DNA of 40,640 bases from Pleurocapsales cyanobacterium LEGE 10410 (GTDB lineage Bacteria > Cyanobacteriota > Cyanobacteriia > Cyanobacteriales > Xenococcaceae), in assembly GCA_015207195.1 (NCBI GenBank), contig JADEXJ010000044.1, positions 1-40,640 on the forward strand, written 5' to 3'. The notes beneath the pieces were generated by a model. The model was not told the DNA's origin, did not search any database, and saw only the letters and a program-made list of their open reading frames with translations. Position numbers and translations under genes: made by a program. Below, one piece after another: positions 8,663-19,086 of the stretch (position 1 is the first letter of the stretch; the number at the start of each line of letters is the position of its first letter).

Positions 8663-11281
8663 ATGCAACCAACCAATCCACAAAAATTTACCGAAAAATC
8701 CTGGCAGGCGATCGCCAATGTTCAAGATATCGCCAAACAAAATCAGCAGCAACAGGTAGAGACAGAACACCTGTTTAAGTCTTTAATTGAAGATGAAGGC
8801 TTAGCCAGCAGTATCTTTAACAAGGCTGACGTTAGCGTACAGTTGCTACGGAAAAAAGTTGACCAGTTTATTCAAAGTCAACCAAAAGTAAGCAACCCTA
8901 GCGGTAGCGTGTTTTTAGGTCGTAGTTTAGACGCGCTGCTAGATCGGGCAGAAAAATATCGTACCGAATTTGACGATGACTATATATCCATCGAGCATTT
9001 AGTATTGGGCTTTGCCCAGGATGATCGCTTTGGACGTAAACTACTACAGGAAGTAGGTTTAACTGAAAAAAAACTCAAGGAAATTATTAAACAGGTGCGC
9101 GGAAAGCAAAAAGTAACCGATCAAAACCCCGAAGGCAAGTATGAGGCATTAGAAAAATATGGACGGGATTTAACTCAGCTTGCCAGAGAAGGTAAGCTAG
9201 ACCCCGTAATTGGTCGAGATGAGGAAATTCGCCGTACTATCCAAATATTATCCCGTCGTACTAAAAACAACCCCGTCTTAATTGGCGAACCTGGGGTTGG
9301 TAAAACAGCGATTGTCGAAGGTTTGGCTCAACGGATTATCAACCGTGACGTTCCCGAATCTCTGCGCGATCGCATGGTAGTTGCTTTAGACATGGGTGCT
9401 TTGATTGCAGGGGCAAAACTGCGAGGAGAGTTTGAAGAACGACTCAAAGCCGTACTCAAAGAAGTTACCGAGTCTGAAGGTAATATTATCTTGTTTGTCG
9501 ATGAGATTCATACCGTCGTCGGTGCGGGGGCAGCCCAAGGGTCGATGGATGCAGGCAACCTACTCAAGCCGATGTTGGCTAGGGGAGAACTACGCTGTAT
9601 TGGCGCGACTACCCTAGATGAATATCGTAAATATATTGAAAAAGACGCAGCTTTAGAAAGACGTTTTCAGTCCGTGTTGGTAGACGAACCCAACGTGGTC
9701 GATACTATTTCTATCTTACGAGGACTCAAAGAACGTTATGAAGGACACCACGGGGTAACTATTACCGATACCGCCCTAGTTGCTGCTGCTACTCTATCTA
9801 ATCGCTATATTAGTGATCGCTTCTTGCCCGACAAGGCGATCGACCTGGTGGACGAAGCTGCTGCCAAACTCAAGATGGAGATTACATCTAAACCCGAAGA
9901 GTTGGACGAAGTAGATCGCAAAATTCTTCAGCTAGAGATGGAAAGACTGTCTTTAGAGAAAGAAGATAATCCTATTTCCCAAGAAAGGTTAGAAAAGCTG
10001 GAAAAAGAACTGGCAAACCTCAAAGAAGAGCAATCGGAAATCAACGCCCAGTGGCAGTCGGAAAAAGAAGTAATCGACCAGATTCGCCAGCTAAAAGAAG
10101 AAACTAACGCGGTTAATCTCGAAATTGAGCAAGCCGAACGTGACTACGATCTCAATCGTGCTGCGGAACTGCGCTATGGCAAGCTAACTCAACTACAGCA
10201 AGAAATTGCCGAAATCGAGCAAAAGCTGGCAGAAAAACAAACTACAGGCAACTCTCTCCTGCGTGAAGAGGTCTTAGAATCGGATATCGCCGAAATTATT
10301 GCCAAGTGGACTGGTATACCCCTCAAGAAACTAATCGAGTCGGAAAAATCTAAGCTGCTTAACCTAGAGTCGGAACTACACGAACGAGTAATCGGACAAG
10401 AAGAAGCCGTAACCGCCGTTGCCGATTCGATTCAGCGTTCTCGTGCGGGCTTGGCAGATCCCCAGCGTCCTACTGCTAGCTTTATTTTCCTCGGTCCTAC
10501 TGGGGTAGGTAAAACCGAACTAGCCAAAGCCCTGGCACAAAGTCTGTTTGATACCGAAGAGGCGATTGTTCGCATCGATATGTCGGAATATATGGAAAAA
10601 CATTCCGTATCCCGTTTAGTTGGTGCGCCTCCAGGGTATGTTGGTTACGACGAAGGGGGACAGCTAACCGAAGCGATCCGCCGTCGTCCCTATTCGGTGA
10701 TTCTGTTTGACGAAATTGAGAAAGCCCATCCCGACGTATTTAACATCATGCTGCAAATTCTCGATGATGGTAGACTTACCGATTCTCAAGGTCGTACTGT
10801 AGACTTTACCAATACAATCATTATCATGACTAGTAACATTGGTTCGCAGTACATCTTGGATGTGGCGGGGGATGATACTCAATATGAGGAAATGCGATCG
10901 CGAGTCATGGCTGCAATGCGGGACAGTTTCCGTCCAGAGTTTCTCAATCGGATCGATGAGATTATTATCTTCCATGCCCTCGTCAAACAACAGTTACGCA
11001 ATATTGTTCAGCTACAGATCAAAGGCTTAGAACAACGTTTGGAAGACCAAAAACTAGCTTTAAAAATCTCCGATGCTGGTCTAGATTTTCTCGCGGATTT
11101 GGGTTACGACCCCGTATACGGTGCAAGACCCCTCAAACGTGCGATTTCTCGTTATTTAGAAACGGCGATCGCCAAATCGATCCTACGAGGAGAATATCAG
11201 CCTGGTGACACGATATTTGTTGATGTCGAAGGTGAAAGACTTGTCTTCAAACGTTTATCGGCAGAGATCTTAGCCAAATAA
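8663..11281 (+). CDS. clpB: ATP-dependent disaggregase ClpB (ClpB1-type)
   Basis: An AAA+ chaperone that rescues aggregated proteins together with DnaK. The 872 residues are full length: paired ClpN repeats (about 5-145), AAA-1 with Walker A GEPGVGKT near 208 and sensor region [15 protein letters not shown], the long coiled-coil M domain (about 410-525), then AAA-2 with Walker A GPTGVGKT near 611 and the substrate pore loop GAPPGYVGY. The start [14 protein letters not shown] and the length match cyanobacterial ClpB1. A GGTGAG ribosome site lies just before the ATG. No CIRCE element is seen in the 390-bp leader region. A rho-independent terminator follows directly. Confidence 0.97.
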   Translation: MQPTNPQKFTEKSWQAIANVQDIAKQNQQQQVETEHLFKSLIEDEGLASSIFNKADVSVQLLRKKVDQFIQSQPKVSNPSGSVFLGRSLDALLDRAEKYRTEFDDDYISIEHLVLGFAQDDRFGRKLLQEVGLTEKKLKEIIKQVRGKQKVTDQNPEGKYEALEKYGRDLTQLAREGKLDPVIGRDEEIRRTIQILSRRTKNNPVLIGEPGVGKTAIVEGLAQRIINRDVPESLRDRMVVALDMGALIAGAKLRGEFEERLKAVLKEVTESEGNIILFVDEIHTVVGAGAAQGSMDAGNLLKPMLARGELRCIGATTLDEYRKYIEKDAALERRFQSVLVDEPNVVDTISILRGLKERYEGHHGVTITDTALVAAATLSNRYISDRFLPDKAIDLVDEAAAKLKMEITSKPEELDEVDRKILQLEMERLSLEKEDNPISQERLEKLEKELANLKEEQSEINAQWQSEKEVIDQIRQLKEETNAVNLEIEQAERDYDLNRAAELRYGKLTQLQQEIAEIEQKLAEKQTTGNSLLREEVLESDIAEIIAKWTGIPLKKLIESEKSKLLNLESELHERVIGQEEAVTAVADSIQRSRAGLADPQRPTASFIFLGPTGVGKTELAKALAQSLFDTEEAIVRIDMSEYMEKHSVSRLVGAPPGYVGYDEGGQLTEAIRRRPYSVILFDEIEKAHPDVFNIMLQILDDGRLTDSQGRTVDFTNTIIIMTSNIGSQYILDVAGDDTQYEEMRSRVMAAMRDSFRPEFLNRIDEIIIFHALVKQQLRNIVQLQIKGLEQRLEDQKLALKISDAGLDFLADLGYDPVYGARPLKRAISRYLETAIAKSILRGEYQPGDTIFVDVEGERLVFKRLSAEILAK

Positions 11282-11312
11282 GTAACCAGCAACAAGCAGT
11301 AGGTAAATTATT

Positions 11313-11346
11313 AAGGTGGGTTATTAATTTGACCCACCTTTTTTAT
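11313..11346 (+). terminator. rho-independent terminator of clpB
   Basis: A perfect 9-bp stem, AAGGTGGGT (11313-11321) with ACCCACCTT (11332-11340), a 10-nt loop and a run of T, 31 bp after the clpB stop. Confidence 0.85.
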
Positions 11347-11391
11347 TCGAGAAAGTTATTTGATTAAACAAAAACGATCTTGAGGTATCTT

Positions 11392-11781
11392 CTAATGATT
11401 GCGAACTTTAGGTGTACTGCTTAAGATCACAATAATTCCTGTGCGTCTCGTACTTAAGGTAGCATTACTCAAAAGATCGACTACCTGAACCTGAGTGATT
11501 TCTTCAATTAACAGCTTTAACTTGGGTCTAATCGCTTTATCTAAATCAGAACGAACTTTCTCAGCTAAGTTGTTTTTCTTCTCTTTTCATAGTATTAGCT
11601 CTACATTGGTGATTGAATCTTCTGCGATTACCGCCAACTTACTATTAAAAAGTTGACAAGAAACTTTAGATGGTCGGTGTCCTAAATGATAACGATAAAA
11701 TGCTTGAATTTCCTGCGATAATTTCCTTTCTAGTTGCCCGCGAGTCAACAAATTATCTGTCATTGTTGTGTAGTTTTTCAA
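11392..11781 (-). pseudogene. DUF2294-type protein gene with one in-frame TGA
   Basis: The frame encodes 129 residues interrupted exactly at codon 65 by TGA (11587-11589). The first half (TRGQLERKLSQEIQAFYRYHLGHRPSKVSCQLF, shown here by its ends) and the second half (AEKVRSDLDKAIRPKLK, VVDLLSNATLSTRRTGI) lie in the same frame and together make a complete DUF2294 domain of normal length. From memory of family members, the spacing across the stop is preserved. This is therefore a single-base nonsense change, not an indel. It may be a young pseudogene, a strain-specific mutation or a sequencing error. The function of the family is unknown. Confidence 0.75.
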
Positions 11782-12271
11782 TTTAGCTCATTTTTTTGTA
11801 GGTTAAATTAACTACAAGTTTTAAGATAAAAGTGCAGATGAAGAATATGCTTTGTTCAAAATATCTTGTTATAGATTTGATATTCTCATTCTCAGATAAG
11901 AAACAAATCGAAGTGATTTATACGCTTTCTAATCTATCAATCAGTCTTACAAAATGCTATCTGTCGAAAGATATAATACCTTTCTTTATTGCCCAAATTG
12001 TGAATCAATTATTTAACTGATAGTTAAAATTTTTTTATAATACTTCTAATATAATATTATTGTTGAGTTCTACAAATTATCAATTTGATTGAATTATAAA
12101 TTTAGTAAATAATTCTCTCAAACAGACTTAGATCGAAGTTGAACGACTTATAGAAAGAGCGTAAAATTTAATAAATATCGTTGGCTAGAAGCTATTGCTA
12201 CTGATAATCAGCAGCAAACGATATACAATCTTAGCTAACTGATTCAACTGACATAATTTTAATTAGCATTC
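11782..12271. other. AT-rich intergenic region, no supported gene
   Basis: About 490 bp, very AT-rich. The one sizeable open frame (11832-12020) has a low-complexity composition and no ribosome site, so it is not called. An imperfect inverted repeat (ATATCGTTGGCT at 12175-12186 with AGCAAACGATAT at 12213-12224, one mismatch) lies 48 bp before the next ORF and could be an operator or leader hairpin. Confidence 0.4.
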
Positions 12272-12520
12272 ATGATAGACCCAGATTATCCCAACGTCAT
12301 TTTAGCCTTTGTGTATCAAGATTTTGAAATCAAGATTTCTCGCGATCGATGGCAAGGACAAAATATATATACTGCTTGGGTAGATTATAGTCTCGGTAGC
12401 GCGGTGGCTGTTCCCTGTGCTGTCACGACCAAACTAGCGATTAGAAATGCTAAACGCTGGGTAGATCAAAGAATAGTAGATCAAAGAATAGTAGATCAAA
12501 GAATACAGGACATTACTTAG
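12272..12520 (+). CDS. hypothetical 82-residue protein with VDQRI repeats
   Basis: A small soluble protein with no recognised family. The core (about 1-64) has a mixed hydrophobic pattern that could fold. The C-terminus carries three consecutive VDQRI units encoded by three identical 15-bp repeats. Its stop codon overlaps the fabD stop on the other strand. No good ribosome site precedes the ATG. It is probably a real but lineage-restricted gene. Confidence 0.45.
   Translation: MIDPDYPNVILAFVYQDFEIKISRDRWQGQNIYTAWVDYSLGSAVAVPCAVTTKLAIRNAKRWVDQRIVDQRIVDQRIQDIT
12461..12505 (+). repeat. three perfect tandem copies of a 15-bp unit
   Basis: GTAGATCAAAGAATA occurs at 12461-12475, 12476-12490 and 12491-12505 without a mismatch. 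The 15-bp unit keeps the reading frame and encodes VDQRI three times. Identical copies imply recent slippage. Confidence 0.9.
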
Positions 12521-13404
12521 TTTTTGGCGTTTAATTGTTCTAGCGTGCCAATCGCCTCTGACTCAATTTCGCTACAGGTTCTTTTAATTAGACCGCACAA
12601 TACTTTTCCAGGTCCTACTTCAATCACCTTGGTTACTTCTTCTTGAGAGAACCGCTGCATAATTTCTCGCCAACGAACCGAGCCAGTCATTTGTCTGACT
12701 AGTCTTTGTTTTAACTCCTGTTGGCTAGTGGCGGGGGTTGGCTCGACATTAGAGATTACTGGAACTTTGGCATGATTAAAATTAACTGAGTCTAGCACCG
12801 TAGAAAATTGCGACGCAGCCTCTTGCATCAAAGGTGAATGAAAAGCACCCGATACATTCAACGTCATCGCTCGTTTGGCTTTAACTTGATCTAGAATATC
12901 TGCTACGGCTTCTGGAGTACCTGATATAACTACCTGTGCTGCGCTATTGTCGTTTGCTAGTACTACATCATGGTTTTGGCTTAAAGCTGTCTCTAGTTCA
13001 GCGCGGTCAAATTTCATTAAGGCAGCCATTTTGCCCCCAGCAGCACGATCCATCAATTCAGCGCGTTTTTTGACTAGGGTTAATCCCGATTCAAAATCAA
13101 ATACCCCTGCTGCATACAAGGCTACGTATTCACCCAAACTATGACCTGCCACTAACTGAGGTAAGCCAGTTTTTTCTACCAACAGGTCTACCATGATTGA
13201 TTCGACAACATACAAGCAAGGCTGAGTATAGAGAGTCCGAGCTATGGTCGTTTCATCTCCTTGGCAAACATCCAATACAGACCAACCTAGTATATCGTTG
13301 GCAATTTCATACTTAGCTCTTCCAGTAGGAGTATCCTGTAAATCTATTCCCATTCCTACCGTCTGAGAACCCTGTCCTGGAAAAACCCATGCTGTTTTTG
13401 TCAT
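12517..13404 (-). CDS. fabD: malonyl-CoA:ACP transacylase
   Basis: FabD loads malonyl groups onto acyl carrier protein for fatty acid synthesis. 295 residues, full length. FPGQGSQ at 8-14 forms the oxyanion loop, S89 in AGHSLGEYVAL is the acylated serine, and FHSPLM holds the catalytic histidine. I take ATG at 13404 as the start; the frame also has a TTG one codon earlier, which is unlikely to be used. The 3' end overlaps the stop of the small convergent ORF. Other fab genes are not adjacent. Confidence 0.95.
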   Translation of the reverse strand: MTKTAWVFPGQGSQTVGMGIDLQDTPTGRAKYEIANDILGWSVLDVCQGDETTIARTLYTQPCLYVVESIMVDLLVEKTGLPQLVAGHSLGEYVALYAAGVFDFESGLTLVKKRAELMDRAAGGKMAALMKFDRAELETALSQNHDVVLANDNSAAQVVISGTPEAVADILDQVKAKRAMTLNVSGAFHSPLMQEAASQFSTVLDSVNFNHAKVPVISNVEPTPATSQQELKQRLVRQMTGSVRWREIMQRFSQEEVTKVIEVGPGKVLCGLIKRTCSEIESEAIGTLEQLNAKN

Positions 13405-13596
13405 CAATTAAAATTGTTGTGAATTGTGGAAAACTGCTGAGGCAATAGAAATGAGCTTTTGTCCCCATGTCTAAATTTTATCGTAGTCGGTTAATTGGTT
13501 GAAACAAGATTAGCAAACTGTTCGTAAACAGGGAGCAAGAAGTAGTAGGTAAACAGTAATTACTTATTAATACCAATAAGCTTAGGGCGAGTAAAA

Positions 13597-14760
13597 CTAA
13601 ACGGGTTTTAATTCAGTCTGAATTTGACTGTTGACCTTGACCAATTGAGATTCTAAGATTCGATTGAGCCAGCCTTTGAGATACTTGCGATTAGCTGCTT
13701 GTTGTTCGGAATTCTGGGTGTCCAAAGGATAGGGAGCTAATCCTTTAACGGCTGCCGTGGTTACGCAGAACATCGATTTTTGGAAGCTTTCACAAATTTG
13801 AACTCGGATATCCCCCGTACCACGAATGCTTTGGTGTTGATAAAGCTGGCGCAAATAATCTGGTAAAAAGTGGCGCATATCTTGCATGAGTAATGTAGGA
13901 GGAATACCCGCACCACCAATAGGTAAAGGATCGGCATACAATGCCCCATAGTTGAACATTCCAGGGTCGTAGGGAATTTCATAAGCCTGAGCATTATAGG
14001 ATACTGTACCAGTAAAAGGAGTACCTCTAAAGAAAATAGCCTCGACATAGGGAACGGCAGTATCGGCGAGAAAGGTTAAACCAGCAGCTTTAGGGATAAT
14101 GTCAAATTCTTGTCCGCGCACCTCAACTGTATAGGTAATCGGGCGGGTGGCATCGGCTACTAAGCCATCTAAGATAAACTTAACTACGTCGGGAATAGAT
14201 TTAATCTCCCCACGGTCGTAGCTATCTGATAGATTAAGAAAAATATCGCTCATTACTCGCCAAAATTGTCCCAGTGCGCTGTAGTAAGCCATCTGGCGCA
14301 TTTGCTCTGGGAGAAAGTCTTTAAATGCTTTGTGTAGAGCCAGCATCAAGGGATTGTATTTAAAATAAGCTTTGACTAATCGTTCGGTTTCCGCAGCAAA
14401 TTCAGGAGTATCGAGATAGGTATCTAAACCACCGCCACCATGCCAAAACATGGCTTTCATACAGTATTCAGCATATTCGTAATTAAGGCGATCGTGCCAG
14501 ACAAATTTAGCCACTTTATTGGGATTTATCTGACCATTAAAATACTTGAACAAAGGAAATAGCTTCAAAAATTGCGTGTTTGCTATGTAGCATAGGTTGA
14601 TCGAATAGGCATCTAAAACTACGCCGTAACTTTTGAGAATACCGACAACTTCTACTAAGTTTTGAGAGGAATCGTCCAGCAAAGCTTCTCCCCGCTCTAG
14701 CTTGGCTATATATTGCTCGATTAAAAGGGATTTAGAACGTTTGACGGAAATGCCAACCAT
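13597..14760 (-). CDS. cupB: CO2 hydration protein (CupB/ChpX type)
   Basis: 387 residues of the cyanobacteria-specific CupA/CupB (ChpY/ChpX) family. In the NDH-1MS complexes this subunit sits on the membrane arm and converts CO2 to bicarbonate, coupled to electron flow. Family landmarks include KVAKFVWHDRLNYEYAEYCM, AMFWHGGGGLDTYL and GLTFLADTAVPYVEAIFFRG. It is the last gene of the ndhF-ndhD-cup unit, 44 bp after ndhD. The B (constitutive) form is preferred over A for two reasons: the length, and the ndhF4-ndhD4-cupB group that, as I recall, also lies divergent from ccmK in Nostoc. The A/B choice is inference. Confidence 0.9.
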   Translation of the reverse strand: MVGISVKRSKSLLIEQYIAKLERGEALLDDSSQNLVEVVGILKSYGVVLDAYSINLCYIANTQFLKLFPLFKYFNGQINPNKVAKFVWHDRLNYEYAEYCMKAMFWHGGGGLDTYLDTPEFAAETERLVKAYFKYNPLMLALHKAFKDFLPEQMRQMAYYSALGQFWRVMSDIFLNLSDSYDRGEIKSIPDVVKFILDGLVADATRPITYTVEVRGQEFDIIPKAAGLTFLADTAVPYVEAIFFRGTPFTGTVSYNAQAYEIPYDPGMFNYGALYADPLPIGGAGIPPTLLMQDMRHFLPDYLRQLYQHQSIRGTGDIRVQICESFQKSMFCVTTAAVKGLAPYPLDTQNSEQQAANRKYLKGWLNRILESQLVKVNSQIQTELKPV

Positions 14761-14804
14761 GATTATCTATAATAATTCTCGATACTGTGTTTAAAGGGAT
14801 AAAA

Positions 14805-16259
14805 TCAGCCATTAGTTAACAGAGTAATAGCCTGTAGTTCGCTCCAGTGGGTTACCCAATCTGGTTTGATGCCGAAGGCGATAATCAGCAGCAGCAGTAC
14901 AAAGGCGGGAGCGTGTTCTTTCCATTTTACGGGAGGTATTTGAGTTAAACCCTCGGTAAGGCGACCAAAAAAGACTTTATTGATAACCAACAAAAAGTAA
15001 ACCGCCGTTAAACCAGTCCCCACTAAACATAAAAGGGTTGGTATAGGAAAAATGGGAAAGCTGCCTCTAAATACTAGAAATTCTGAGATAAATCCTACCA
15101 TTCCAGGCAGCCCAGAACTTGCCATAACGCCCAGAATCATTAATCCTCCCGTTACGGGAAGCCCTTTTTCTGGGTTTAATAATCCTCTCAAAACATCTAC
15201 GTCTCGCGAGCCAGTTTTTTTATAAACCATGCCTACCAGTAAGAACAGAAAGGCAGAAATCAGACCGTGGCTAACCATTTGAAATACTGCTGCGGTCATG
15301 CTAAGACGGGTAGTAGCGGTAGCTGCAAGTAGAATATACGCCATGTGAGCAATTGAAGAGTATGCCACTACTTTTTTCATGTCTTTTTGGGCGATCGCAC
15401 AAGAAGCCCCGTACAAAGCACTAACACTAGCTAAAATTGCCAGCCAAGGTGCCAGATACACCCAACCGTCGAAAAATAATCCTACGCCAAAACGCAACAG
15501 AGCATAAGTACCCAACTTTAGTAAGACTCCTGCTAGCAGCACTGATATCGGGGTTGATGCCTCTACGTGAGCATCGGGAAGCCAAGTATGAAAAGGGAAA
15601 ATAGGAATTTTGATAAATATTCCCACTAGTAATGGTGCTAACAGTAATAGCTGAGCATTTAAAGGTAAGGTATGCGATCGCAAAGATAAATAATCAAAGC
15701 TGCTGGCTTCAGTTAACCAAACTAAACCCAAGAAAGAAGCCAAGACCAAAATTCCCGAAAGAGCAGTGTAGAGTAAAAACTTCATTGCTGCATAACCTCT
15801 TTTTGCCCCGCCCCAGATCGCAATCAAAAAATATAGAGGTACAATTTCCAGCTCATAAAAGAGGAAAAACAACAGCAAATCTTGAGCCAAAAACGCCCCC
15901 GCAGCTCCGCTACTGAGCAGCAACAGCATGGCATAATATAGTCTCGGTCTGGCAATTGTCGTGCTGGTGCTAAAAATGGCGATTAAAGTTAAAAGACTGT
16001 TGAGCAGCACCAAGGGAAACGAAAGACCGTCAACTCCCAGATGGTAATTCAAACCAATCCATTCAATCCAGGGAATATTTTCGGCAAACTGCAAACCTGG
16101 CTGTTGCAGATCAAATTGAGAACCAAGTATTAAGCTAATAGCTAAAACGCTAATTGCCGTGACTATGGCAATATTGCGGGGACTTTTACCTTTTAAAGGT
16201 ACCAAGCCGATTATAACTGCACCCAACAAAGGAATGAGGATTAAGGCACTGAGCATCAT
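14805..16259 (-). CDS. ndhD4: NAD(P)H-quinone oxidoreductase subunit 4, CO2-uptake form (NdhD4-like)
   Basis: 484 residues and about 13-14 membrane helices: an antiporter-like proton-pumping subunit of the NDH-1 membrane arm. Typical motifs are YELEIVPLYFLIAIWGG in helix 5 (conserved Glu), the lysine-containing GIFIKIPIFPFHTWLPDAH, and HMAYILLAATATTRLS. The gene lies between ndhF and cupB, so it belongs to the CO2-uptake complexes NDH-1MS/MS' rather than the respiratory complex. ndhD4 as opposed to ndhD3 rests on synteny with ccm. Two consecutive ATG codons open the frame. Confidence 0.9.
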   Translation of the reverse strand: MMLSALILIPLLGAVIIGLVPLKGKSPRNIAIVTAISVLAISLILGSQFDLQQPGLQFAENIPWIEWIGLNYHLGVDGLSFPLVLLNSLLTLIAIFSTSTTIARPRLYYAMLLLLSSGAAGAFLAQDLLLFFLFYELEIVPLYFLIAIWGGAKRGYAAMKFLLYTALSGILVLASFLGLVWLTEASSFDYLSLRSHTLPLNAQLLLLAPLLVGIFIKIPIFPFHTWLPDAHVEASTPISVLLAGVLLKLGTYALLRFGVGLFFDGWVYLAPWLAILASVSALYGASCAIAQKDMKKVVAYSSIAHMAYILLAATATTRLSMTAAVFQMVSHGLISAFLFLLVGMVYKKTGSRDVDVLRGLLNPEKGLPVTGGLMILGVMASSGLPGMVGFISEFLVFRGSFPIFPIPTLLCLVGTGLTAVYFLLVINKVFFGRLTEGLTQIPPVKWKEHAPAFVLLLLIIAFGIKPDWVTHWSELQAITLLTNG

Positions 16260-16332
16260 GCTATCTCAAGAGGATTAAATAAATATCGATTAAAAGCTAT
16301 TTTTAGCAAAGAGCATTAAAAAAAAATTATCT

Positions 16333-18228
16333 CTACATAACCGATGACCAATAGTTGGTGACCATCGACCATTGACCATTAAGCATTGTCCATAGAAGCA
16401 AACCTACGCCAAGCACGATGGTGACAATATAAAACTGATATTGTCCAGAAGTGTTGTATTTTAAGGCATTGCTGCTAAAAATCGTGGCGATACTAACTAG
16501 ATTAACTGCGCCGTCAACTACATAGCGATCGATCCAAGAAGTCAATTTAGCCAGGTTAGAAACCGCAGCAATTACGGTTACTTTATATAGCTGTTCTACA
16601 TAAAAATCATAAGCCAACAAGTCTTGGAAAAAGCGAAATGTAAAGTTGCTAGACCTCGACCAGGCTCTTCGCACCCCGATCGTCGAACCGATAACACATC
16701 CTAAAGCACCAGAGGCAATTAACAAAGGTATGGCATATTGATGAACCAGTGTTGGCTGTTCTAAGGACAGAGGAATATTAGGACTTAACCAAAAAGACCA
16801 GTGTATCGGAGCAAAGGTGGCGATTAGAGTAACTACCATTAAAGAAACCATCGGTACTGACATCTGCCAAGGTGCTTCGGGGGCGCGACGGGTTTTAACT
16901 TGAGGCTCACCCAGAAAAATCACCCGAAACAGTCGCGTTAAGTTTACCGCAGATAAAAGATTGACAAACATCACAATCCCTAATAACCACCAATCCACAT
17001 CCCAAGCCCCGTTAAACCAGCGTTGGTAAGTCCAGAACATACCTAAGGGAGCAAAGGAGATTAATCCTGCTGCACCTACAAGAAAAGACAGGCTAGTTGC
17101 TGGCATTCTCGACCACAGCCCACCCATTTCGCTAACGTTTTGATTGTTGGTCGTCAGAATAACCGAGCCAGCACTCATAAATAGTAGTGCCTTGGCGATC
17201 GCATGAGAAAACAGCAACAAAAAAGCAATATCAACCTGTCTCAGTCCTACGGCAATAAATACCAACCCCAAATAGGCACTGGTCGAATGAGACAAAGCTC
17301 GCTTTATATCAATTTGGGCGATCGCCATCAAGGATGTCCCAATCGCCGTTACCGCACCCACAATAATTAAGGCATCGGCAGAAATTGGGGAAAGGGTTGT
17401 TGCTGGCTCCAGCTTGATTAACACATAAGCCCCAGCCGAAACTACAATCGAGTTACGCATGATTCCCGCGGGGTTCGGTCCTTCCATCGCCTCATCCAAC
17501 CAGAGGTTGAGGGGAAACTGAGCGCATTTACCAATCGGTCCAGCAATCAAAGCCAAGCCCAACAAAGCAGATACCGTAGGGTTGAGCTGATGTCCTTCTA
17601 CCCAAGTTTCTAGCTGAGAAAAATTTAGTCCTTCACCATAGCTTGAAAGAGCGACTATTCCCATCAACAGAGCAATATCTCCTACTCTTTTGGTCAAAAA
17701 GGCATCTCTTGCAGCCGTGACTACCAAAGGTTGAGCATACCAAAAGCCCACCAAAAGATAAGTTGATAAAGTCAGAGCTTCTAGTAGGCAATAGCTTAAC
17801 AGCAGAGAATCGCTCAAAGCCAACCCTGCTAAAGCCGTTTCAAAAAACCCCATCAAGGCGAAGAAACGAGCCAAAGACCAGTCTTTTTCCATGTACCCTA
17901 GAGCATAAATCTGCACTAACAGGCTAATCCCCGTCACCAGTTCTAAAGCTCCAAAACTTACGGGAGACAGCTCAAATGACAACACAAGATCTAGGTCAGC
18001 TACTTGCAGCCAATGAAATACAAACTGTCTAGCTGGTTTTGCCCAAATAAGATTAAAAATTATCGTGCCATGAACAAACGCCACCAGAGTCATCAAAATG
18101 TTGATATAGGCTGCTGGGCGAGGACCTGTCTTGCGAATAATACCCAAAGACCAGGGCAGGGTAATAACTGCACCTACCAGGCTATATATAGGTATTACCC
18201 AAGAATTTTCTAATAAAAAGTCAGTCAT
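16333..18228 (-). CDS. ndhF4: NAD(P)H-quinone oxidoreductase subunit 5, CO2-uptake form (NdhF4-like)
   Basis: 631 residues: the distal proton-pumping subunit of NDH-1. The core helices carry YCLLEALTLSTYLLVGFWY (conserved Glu) and KCAQFPLNLWLDEAMEGPNP, a variant of the usual HTWLPDAMEGPTP loop that is seen in NdhF3/F4 forms and in which N and L replace the usual H and W. A lateral helix and TM16-like tail follow (about 540-610). The last residues (NGQWSMVTNYWSSVM) are encoded by short direct repeats of GGTCA, so the extreme C-terminus may be recently altered. The gene heads the operon with ndhD 73 bp downstream. Confidence 0.9.
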   Translation of the reverse strand: MTDFLLENSWVIPIYSLVGAVITLPWSLGIIRKTGPRPAAYINILMTLVAFVHGTIIFNLIWAKPARQFVFHWLQVADLDLVLSFELSPVSFGALELVTGISLLVQIYALGYMEKDWSLARFFALMGFFETALAGLALSDSLLLSYCLLEALTLSTYLLVGFWYAQPLVVTAARDAFLTKRVGDIALLMGIVALSSYGEGLNFSQLETWVEGHQLNPTVSALLGLALIAGPIGKCAQFPLNLWLDEAMEGPNPAGIMRNSIVVSAGAYVLIKLEPATTLSPISADALIIVGAVTAIGTSLMAIAQIDIKRALSHSTSAYLGLVFIAVGLRQVDIAFLLLFSHAIAKALLFMSAGSVILTTNNQNVSEMGGLWSRMPATSLSFLVGAAGLISFAPLGMFWTYQRWFNGAWDVDWWLLGIVMFVNLLSAVNLTRLFRVIFLGEPQVKTRRAPEAPWQMSVPMVSLMVVTLIATFAPIHWSFWLSPNIPLSLEQPTLVHQYAIPLLIASGALGCVIGSTIGVRRAWSRSSNFTFRFFQDLLAYDFYVEQLYKVTVIAAVSNLAKLTSWIDRYVVDGAVNLVSIATIFSSNALKYNTSGQYQFYIVTIVLGVGLLLWTMLNGQWSMVTNYWSSVM

Positions 18229-18259
18229 TCAAACTGTAGGGTAATTTACAACGCCAAAA

Positions 18260-18289
18260 TTTATAGTTACGAATAATTTAGCTAGTCAA
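18260..18289 (-). promoter_or_regulatory. candidate sigma-70 promoter for ndhF-ndhD-cupB
   Basis: On the minus strand, TTGACT and TATAAA are separated by 18 bp, about 30 bp before the ndhF ATG. Both boxes are close to the housekeeping consensus. This is prediction only. Confidence 0.45.
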
Positions 18290-18883
18290 GATATTAGCAA
18301 TCATGCCAACCATATTTTTTGTTCTCCTTTGAGACCTAATCTTACCAGCTATCACGCCCTTAAATACTATTTGAGATCAACCAATTATCTATTCAGACAG
18401 TCTTTTATGAGGTGAGATGACCGATAGTTATCTTTATAGTTCAAGTTTCTCAGAGCAATATGCTGTAGTTTAAATTATGATGCTTGTCGGCATAAGCAAC
18501 TTATCGTCTTTTGTAGCGTCTACCTTTTGACAAAACCAGGTCTTTTTAGACTTTTAGCCCGAACTGAGTAACCCGTGAGACCATGCCAATTATGCTTTAG
18601 CATTTTGACAACCTGACTTATTAGTTAACTAAGGTCAAACTTTGCAGGCTCGATCTAATAAGACTTTGACAATAGAGTTTTCTGACCAAATCAATGACAA
18701 AAATTGCTAAATGTAAATGATTATACAGCAACAAATACCTTTTAAAGCAAACAATATAAAAAAATTATAAAAAGTACATATTGAGCCTCTGTTAGGGGAA
18801 AATTGACCAGGAGCAAAATTTATTTTTTGGCAGGTATTAATTCTTATGAACAATCAAATTAAAAAATATAATCATGTTTTATG

Positions 18884-18912
18884 TTGTCAAAGGAGTCAAG
18901 GTTATTTATGCT
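18884..18912 (+). promoter_or_regulatory. candidate promoter for the ccm operon
   Basis: TTGTCA (18884-18889) and TATGCT (18907-18912) have exactly 17 bp between them, which would give a leader of about 250 nt before the first ccmK. The TTAG-N6-CTAA dyad lies just downstream of the predicted start point. This is unsupported beyond sequence match. Confidence 0.35.
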
Positions 18913-19086
18913 TGATCATAGGTGATTAAATTAGCCAATACTAAAATTTTTATGGTTCGGTATTGTTGAGCATAGCTAGTTCAGGCTAACTCTTGGTTTA
19001 ACCTTCAAAATAGTGAAACTCGTAGTTATTTTATGAGCCTAGAAATTTTTGTTTAGTAGCCATGCTGGAAAATGGAGAAATATGGC

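Noticed and set aside
11832-12020. 62-residue open frame in the AT-rich gap
   Set aside because: Low-complexity Ile/Leu/Ser/Lys composition, no ribosome site and no family resemblance; expected by chance in such AT-rich DNA.
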